From contig PITI01000541.1 of NCBI GenBank assembly GCA_004325065.1, positions 1 through 11,124 of the forward strand: a DNA stretch of 11,124 nt, given 5' to 3'. The notes beneath the pieces are model-generated. The model ran no database searches and was not told the DNA's origin. It saw only the letters and a program-made list of their open reading frames with translations. The position numbers and the translations under genes were made by a program. Origin of the DNA: Hamiltosporidium magnivora. Taxonomy: Eukaryota; Microsporidia; Dubosqiidae. Shown here piece by piece: positions 8,221 to 11,124 of this stretch (the stretch's first letter is position 1; the number at the start of each line of letters is the position of its first letter).

Positions 8221-8859
8221 GATAAATTTTTATTTTTTTTTATTTTTTAAAGTTTGCTACAATAAAAATAATTTTGATCAAATATAATCTGAAAATACTT
8301 TAAACCAAAGAAAATATATCTTTATAAAAATAAATAATTTAAAAAATAAATTATTTTATAATTCATATCTATTATAATCTAAACGTTTTATATAAACATT
8401 TATTTGTAATCTAACAATTTATAATGGAATTGTATTTTATTTAAAATTAAAAATTTAAAAATTTAAAAATTTAAAAAAAATAAAAACTTATATCTTTAAA
8501 TTTTTAGAAGTTATTTATTTTAGTTAATAATCTGATTAAAAAATATCAATCTTATTGAAATCCACGTTTTCTTTTTTATCAGACGAGAAATAATTAAAAT
8601 TAATTGATAAAAATATATTTTAAGAGTTATATAGTATTTCTAATAAATATTTGTTTTCGATTAGTACGATTGAAAAATTTGTAAATTATGTAAATACTTA
8701 CAAAAAATATTGGATTTTATATAAATATTCATATTTAAGTGTTACGAATTAAATCCAATACATTGTTTTTTTCATTTACTCTCTATTGATTTATTCCAAA
8801 AGGAGAAATAATATTGATTTCTAATTTTTAAATATAGAACCGTTGTTTATCAATAAGTT
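8221..8859. other. AT-rich spacer with short AAAAATTT microsatellite
   Basis: A/T-rich sequence with no open frame of note. An 8-bp repeat of the AAAAATTT type runs at about 8446-8480. The distal part lies upstream of the kinase gene; tattccaaaaggagaaataa at about 8792-8811 is the least monotonous part, but I cannot assign it a role. Confidence 0.45.
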
Positions 8860-10089
8860 ATGAGAATTATTAAATTTTCTATGATTTTTTTATATCAATT
8901 ATGTTTTGATACGCTTTTATACGAATCAAGGAAAGAAAATTCCATACCTATGTCGAAAAATTGTTATGAGAAGAATTTTGAGAGTCAGATAGAAATGCTC
9001 AGATTTGAAAATGTTGAATTTGTGGCAGAAGGTGAGCATGGATATGTTTTTGGTGCAATAGATAGTATAAATGGAAAAAAACAGGCGATAAAAGTTTCGA
9101 AGTCGAAACCAAGCATTGAGAACGAAATAAATATGTTAAGCGGTCTAGAGCATTCGAATATCATCAAATTACTGAATGTAAAGAAACAAAATTCAACAAT
9201 TTTTATATTTTATGATTTTTATGAAAAAACGCTATATAAATTCGTAGATAAAAATAAAATCAACCAACGTAAAAAAAAAATTATTATTAAACAATTGCTA
9301 GATGTATTGGTATATTTAAATGAAAAGCAAATAATTCACAACGATTTAAATCCAAACAATATAATGATTCAAAACTCATACACCGTTCGTGTAATCGATT
9401 TTGGTATTTCTTGCTCTAAAGAGTCACCAAAAAATTTATTCATGTCAAATCTATCAGAAGAAGATAACAAAAAATATTTTCATTATTCACCCGAAGTTAG
9501 AGATTTGGCACAAACTTTTGATGAAAAAACAGACATTTGGTCATTGGGATGTGTCATTTATTTCATTGAAACCAAAAAAAAGCTAACAGAATATATTTTA
9601 GAAGAAAATCTTCAAGAAAAATACCGAAAATTTATTTCATATTTCATACACAAGGATCCTTCATACAGAATCAGCGCAGAAATAGCACGTATGTCTGATT
9701 TTTTTGATGATATTTACAAACAAATGTTTTGTTTTTGTTGTCTCCGAAGCAAAATTTATTTTCTAAACGAAATAGAATATCGAATAGAAAATGATATTCT
9801 TTTATTCGAAAGAGAAGAATTTCACTATCAAATCCACTGCGATCATACCATCGAATCAATTATTCTTTATCAAGAAAAACTATCAGTTATACGTCGAAAC
9901 AATCAGGATTTCATAAAGCAGAATCCAAATTTCGAGTTCAGTAAAAAATGTAAATTTTTAGTTTATCTTAACCAAACCAAATATATGCTATACGAGTTAC
10001 CAATCGAGCATTTCTGTGTTGTGTGGCAAGCATTCCGGTTACTCAAAGACCAAAATATATCCACGGGTTTAAAAAAACACGTTTTTTAG
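8860..10089 (+). CDS. Divergent eukaryotic protein kinase with extra C-terminal domain
   Basis: The 409-residue frame contains a complete Ser/Thr-type kinase domain at about 48-285. Visible are the glycine loop EGEHGYVF (57-64), AIKV with Lys78, helix-C Glu89 (NEINML), HNDLNPNN with catalytic Asp162 and Asn167, VIDFG with Asp180, SPE (210-212) in place of APE, TDIWSLG with Asp225, and the late Arg270. All catalytic residues are present, so it should be active. HND replaces HRD, making it a non-RD kinase that may not depend on activation-loop phosphorylation. Residues 290-409 form an extra domain of alternating strand-like and helical stretches with a CFCC cluster at 291-294, possibly polo-box-like. 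The longest frame starts at 8860, but ATG 8950 (Met31) has a CATACCT motif abutting it and may be the true start. If residues 1-30 are real, their hydrophobic run IIKFSMIFLYQLCF could act as a signal or anchor. Substrate unknown. Confidence 0.92.
   Translation: MRIIKFSMIFLYQLCFDTLLYESRKENSIPMSKNCYEKNFESQIEMLRFENVEFVAEGEHGYVFGAIDSINGKKQAIKVSKSKPSIENEINMLSGLEHSNIIKLLNVKKQNSTIFIFYDFYEKTLYKFVDKNKINQRKKKIIIKQLLDVLVYLNEKQIIHNDLNPNNIMIQNSYTVRVIDFGISCSKESPKNLFMSNLSEEDNKKYFHYSPEVRDLAQTFDEKTDIWSLGCVIYFIETKKKLTEYILEENLQEKYRKFISYFIHKDPSYRISAEIARMSDFFDDIYKQMFCFCCLRSKIYFLNEIEYRIENDILLFEREEFHYQIHCDHTIESIILYQEKLSVIRRNNQDFIKQNPNFEFSKKCKFLVYLNQTKYMLYELPIEHFCVVWQAFRLLKDQNISTGLKKHVF
8941..8949 (+). promoter_or_regulatory. 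CATACCT motif abutting internal ATG of kinase gene
   Basis: The bases before ATG 8950 read AAATTCCATACCT, closely matching AAATTTCATACCC before the ATG of the secreted-protein gene at 1999 on the other strand. The shared form suggests the same start-proximal signal and favours 8950 over 8860 as the kinase start. Confidence 0.35.
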
Positions 10090-10874
10090 AAAATTTAAAT
10101 ATTTTCATTAAATATTTTTAATAGAAAATCAAAATCGATTTATCAGTAGAATTTTTTTGATTTAAATAAATATTTTGATCTTAAATTTATAAACTCTACA
10201 ACTTAATAATAGTAAAATATATTCTTTAATACCAATATCATCTAATACTTAGTTTTAACCATTTATCTCGTTGATACTGTTTGTTTATCAATTAAACGAA
10301 CTTCTTTTTTATCGGTCTAAAAATTTTTTTACATTCCAATTTCTATAATCGATTTCATAGTTTAATTAAAAATTCATATTTTTATCAGAATTTATTTTTC
10401 TATTTTTATTCCAATTAAGAATTCATATTTTTATCCCAATTTCATATTCCAATTTATAATTTATTCTATTTTTATCCAATTCATTTTCTATTTTTATTCT
10501 AATTTATAATCTTCATATTTCCTTTAAAATACAATCTCTTTGGGATATAAAAAACTACTATCAATATAAATATCAAGTAATTTAATATATCTCTTATATT
10601 ACAATTAAATACATTTATAATTAAGCTTTACCACCCAAACATATCAATCTAAACACACATACTTATAATTAAATAATTTATATAAGATATATTATTTCCA
10701 CGAAATAAACTTTTATTTCTTTAAATATCTTAAATTCTAAAACTGTAAAGTAGAATATTACACGTAAACATTTATAAATCATAAATTTTTACTTTTAACC
10801 TTCTTTATAAAGTATTTACTTTTTTAATATAAATAAAAATACTTTATTTAAAAGTATCAGATCTTTTTAAAACA
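10090..10874. other. AT-rich spacer with T-rich degenerate repeats
   Basis: No gene is seen. At about 10369-10515 the plus strand is made of imperfect repeats of attcatatttttatc and ctatttttattc type units, giving a marked T-over-A strand bias. The rest is ordinary A/T-rich spacer that leads directly into the second copy of the dispersed repeat. Confidence 0.45.
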
Positions 10875-11124
10875 GTGGCAAGTGTTATATTTGTTTTCAT
10901 GATATTAACGCATTCTAGGTTATACATAAATAACTGCTACCCCAAAACTCCATCAGTAACCCATGCGATACCTACCTCCCAATGACTTTCATCTACCGGG
11001 TGTGTAGAACCTAATTAATAGGCGAAGCAGGTGCCCGGAGTTCGTTAATGTCCGTTGCATGGAGTGTGATCGAAAGCCGAAGCCCCCCCGGGGCTCCCCT
11101 AAGACTATGCAGCATTCCCACTTA
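10875..11124. repeat. GC-richer dispersed repeat, copy B (cut by window end)
   Basis: This is the second copy of the element at 4803-5495, in the same orientation, aligned from gtggcaag to the shared end ccactta at the window edge, so it very likely continues to the right. It is richer in GC than copy A, mainly at 11062-11100. There copy B has a perfect short hairpin (agcccc, ccc loop, ggggct at 11081-11095) where copy A is A/T-rich at nearly the same length (39 against 40 bases). Several frames are open to the window end, none clearly coding. Copy B looks younger or better preserved than copy A. Confidence 0.7.

Noticed and set aside
8985..9167. Minus-strand 60-codon frame
   Set aside because: Antisense to the glycine-loop and helix-C part of the kinase domain, where the plus-strand motifs are unmistakable.
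9401..9586. Plus-strand 61-codon frame
   Set aside because: Out-of-frame reading within the kinase gene, which keeps its own frame and motifs across this stretch.
9671..9859. Minus-strand 62-codon frame
   Set aside because: Antisense to the kinase C-terminal domain, with no independent support.
1580..10089. Genes as one functional cluster or operon
   Set aside because: They are on both strands, 1-2.6 kb apart, with unrelated likely roles and separate upstream signals.

Overview
This window looks like a piece of a gene-poor, very AT-rich genome of a compact parasitic eukaryote, most probably a microsporidian. The evidence is: intron-less open frames coding for short, divergent eukaryotic proteins (a protein kinase and an exosome ring subunit cut to 200 residues); C-rich motifs immediately upstream of several ATGs, as described for microsporidian genes; and long spacers that are almost pure A+T. 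Gene-sparse, AT-rich genera such as Hamiltosporidium or Edhazardia would fit. The genus is a guess from style, not an identification.

Layout. Positions 1-443 hold the end of a plus-strand reading frame with no ATG, either the 3' part of a gene to the left or a decaying copy. After a roughly 1.1 kb spacer comes a minus-strand gene (1580-1999) for a small, acidic, predicted secreted protein. A spacer of about 1.8 kb with a 62-bp tandem repeat leads to a minus-strand gene (3815-4417) for an RNase PH-fold exosome subunit of the Rrp42/43/45 group. An island of clearly higher GC at about 4803-5495 follows. Its left part is repeated at 10875-11124, running off the right end, so it belongs to a dispersed, probably mobile repeat family. 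Next is about 1.5 kb of AT-rich spacer, then two plus-strand genes: a signal-peptide plus multi-pass membrane protein (7010-7873) and a divergent protein kinase with an extra C-terminal domain (8860-10089). A 69-bp minisatellite lies directly 3' of the membrane-protein gene.

The genes do not look like an operon or a joint pathway. They are separated by about 1-2.6 kb, each seems to have its own upstream signal, and their roles (RNA decay, signalling, secretion, membrane) are unrelated. I see no convincing new multi-gene system. The least explained items are the dispersed GC-rich repeat, the kinase's C-terminal domain, and the ATG-less plus-strand frame at the left edge. All function calls come from reading motifs by eye; no database search was run.
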